From Thiomicrorhabdus sp. (GTDB lineage Bacteria; Pseudomonadota; Gammaproteobacteria; Thiomicrospirales; Thiomicrospiraceae): a stretch of DNA of 7,588 nt. How positions within the stretch are numbered: position 1 is the stretch's first letter; each line of letters opens with the position of its first letter. Below, in pieces: positions 7,073-7,588 of the stretch. A program made the position numbers and the translations under genes. The DNA is taken from the NCBI GenBank assembly GCA_021648185.1, contig JAKITH010000050.1, positions 1 through 7,588 on the forward strand, written 5' to 3'. Below the pieces are notes generated by a model that made no database searches, had not been told where the DNA came from, and was given only the letters and a program-made list of their open reading frames with translations.

Positions 7073-7133
7073 TTCTTCCCCCCCCTATCAAAACATACAA
7101 ACCTTTAATTTAAAGGAGAAGGGGGGGGAGAAA
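7073..7133. terminator. Compound hairpin between convergent genes, likely bidirectional terminator
   Basis: Eight C (7078-7085) face eight G (7121-7128), with partial extension by flanking T/A. The 35-nt interior holds a second hairpin, CCTTTAA-T-TTAAAGG (7102-7116). It lies between the stop of the membrane gene (7064) and the stop of the ABC-F gene (7137). The tails are AGAAAATTTT on the plus strand and AAGAATTTT on the minus strand, so neither has a long clean U run. An all-G/C homopolymer stem is an unusual terminator design. Confidence 0.65.
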
Positions 7134-7136
7134 ATT

Positions 7137-7588
7137 TTAACCCAACGATTCTTCAATCAACCCCTGTTCGGTTTCTAGGGTCTCTTGCAGTTCTAACCAT
7201 TCCATTTCTGCTTGCTCAATGGCTTGTTCGCAAGTGGCTTGTTCTTTGAGGCATTTGGCGAGTTTTTCTTTATTGTTAGCCTCATACAATGTGTTGTCTT
7301 CCATCATGGTATGCAATTTGGATTGCTGTGTTTGTAGGGCTTCTAACTCTTTATCTATTTTTTTAATCGCTTGTTTAATGGGTTTTAAACGGGCTTCAAA
7401 TTGTTTTCTTTGTTGGGCGTTGGCTTGGCGTGCCTGTTTTTTGTTTTGCCCTGTTTTGGCTGGCTTGGCGGCGGTGGCTTGCTCTTTTAGGGTTTTGAGT
7501 CGCATTTGTAAATACGCGTCTAGGTCGCCCATAAAGAGAGACACCTTGCCTTGATGTACCCACCAGTATTGGTCGGCAATGCTGGCCA
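7137..7588 (-). CDS. ABC-F family ATPase, C-terminal part (YheS-like), cut by window edge
   Basis: The open frame continues past the right edge, so the 5' end is missing; the GTG at 7544 is internal, not a start. The visible 149 residues begin with ASIADQYWWVHQGKV, the strand that follows the H-loop of the second ATP-binding domain, then FMGDLDAYLQMRL. A basic, Ala/Gln/Lys-rich linker and a long charged coiled coil with DNTLYEANNKEKLAKCL and AEMEWLELQETLE follow. This last part closely resembles the C-terminus of E. coli YheS, as opposed to Uup, EttA or YbiT. ABC-F proteins are soluble, have two ATPase domains and act on the ribosome; no membrane segment is present. No Walker motifs fall inside the window, so ATPase competence cannot be judged. 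It converges on the DUF2892 gene. Confidence 0.85.
   Translation of the reverse strand, partial: ASIADQYWWVHQGKVSLFMGDLDAYLQMRLKTLKEQATAAKPAKTGQNKKQARQANAQQRKQFEARLKPIKQAIKKIDKELEALQTQQSKLHTMMEDNTLYEANNKEKLAKCLKEQATCEQAIEQAEMEWLELQETLETEQGLIEESLG

Noticed and set aside
7137..7544. A free-standing 135-residue coiled-coil protein starting at GTG 7544
   Set aside because: The frame stays open to the window edge and the upstream residues (ADQYWWVHQGK) are the end of an ABC-F ATPase domain, so this is an internal GTG of a larger gene.
7219..7554. Plus-strand open frame of 111 codons opposite the ABC-F gene
   Set aside because: Its Cys/Leu/Ala-rich product is what antisense of a Gln/Lys/Ala/Glu-rich coiled coil gives. 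The minus-strand reading matches YheS.
1..7588. CRISPR arrays, insertion sequences, phage or toxin-antitoxin genes
   Set aside because: No spaced direct repeats, transposase-like frames or integrase sites were seen. The neighbourhood is a conserved chromosomal backbone.

Overview
The window is an ordinary chromosomal housekeeping region of a gammaproteobacterium. The evidence is the gene order tig-clpP-clpX-lon-hupB, all on the minus strand, followed by tRNA genes. Every protein closely resembles the E. coli family member, down to numbering of catalytic residues: mature ClpP S97/H122/D171, Lon Ser and Lys offset by one from S679/K722. The DNA is AT-rich, so an AT-rich free-living gammaproteobacterium is likely. 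I cannot fix the genus from sequence alone; a Thiomicrospira/Hydrogenovibrio-like group is only a guess.

Layout in the direction of transcription, right to left on the given strand. The right edge (7137-7588) holds the 3' end of an ABC-F ATPase gene of the YheS type, cut by the window end. Next is a convergent gene on the plus strand (6861-7064) for a 67-residue two-helix membrane protein of the DUF2892/YgaP-TM type. The two converge on a compound hairpin with C8 and G8 arms. The divergent gap 6653-6860 holds start signals for both directions and a small cluster of palindromes. Then come tig (5342-6652), a very strong intrinsic terminator, clpP and clpX (11 nt apart, clearly one transcript), a second intrinsic terminator, lon with its own 247-bp upstream region containing a 51-bp hairpin, hupB with a good sigma70 promoter, a terminator, and a tRNA-Val/tRNA-Asp transcript. 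The tRNA promoter has a perfect -35 and a perfect -10. The tRNA-Asp gene is cut by the left edge.

Together the genes form a protein-quality cluster. Trigger factor meets nascent chains at the ribosome, ClpXP and Lon unfold and degrade damaged or regulatory proteins, and HU packages DNA. The terminators divide the cluster into separate units (tig / clpPX / lon / hupB / tRNAs), so it is a conserved neighbourhood and not a single operon.

I found no previously undescribed multi-gene system. The points worth a second look are small: the lon upstream hairpin and an over-extended lon frame, the clpP start and promoter squeezed behind a terminator, the palindromes between tig and the small membrane gene, the C8/G8 hairpin, and the small membrane protein itself.
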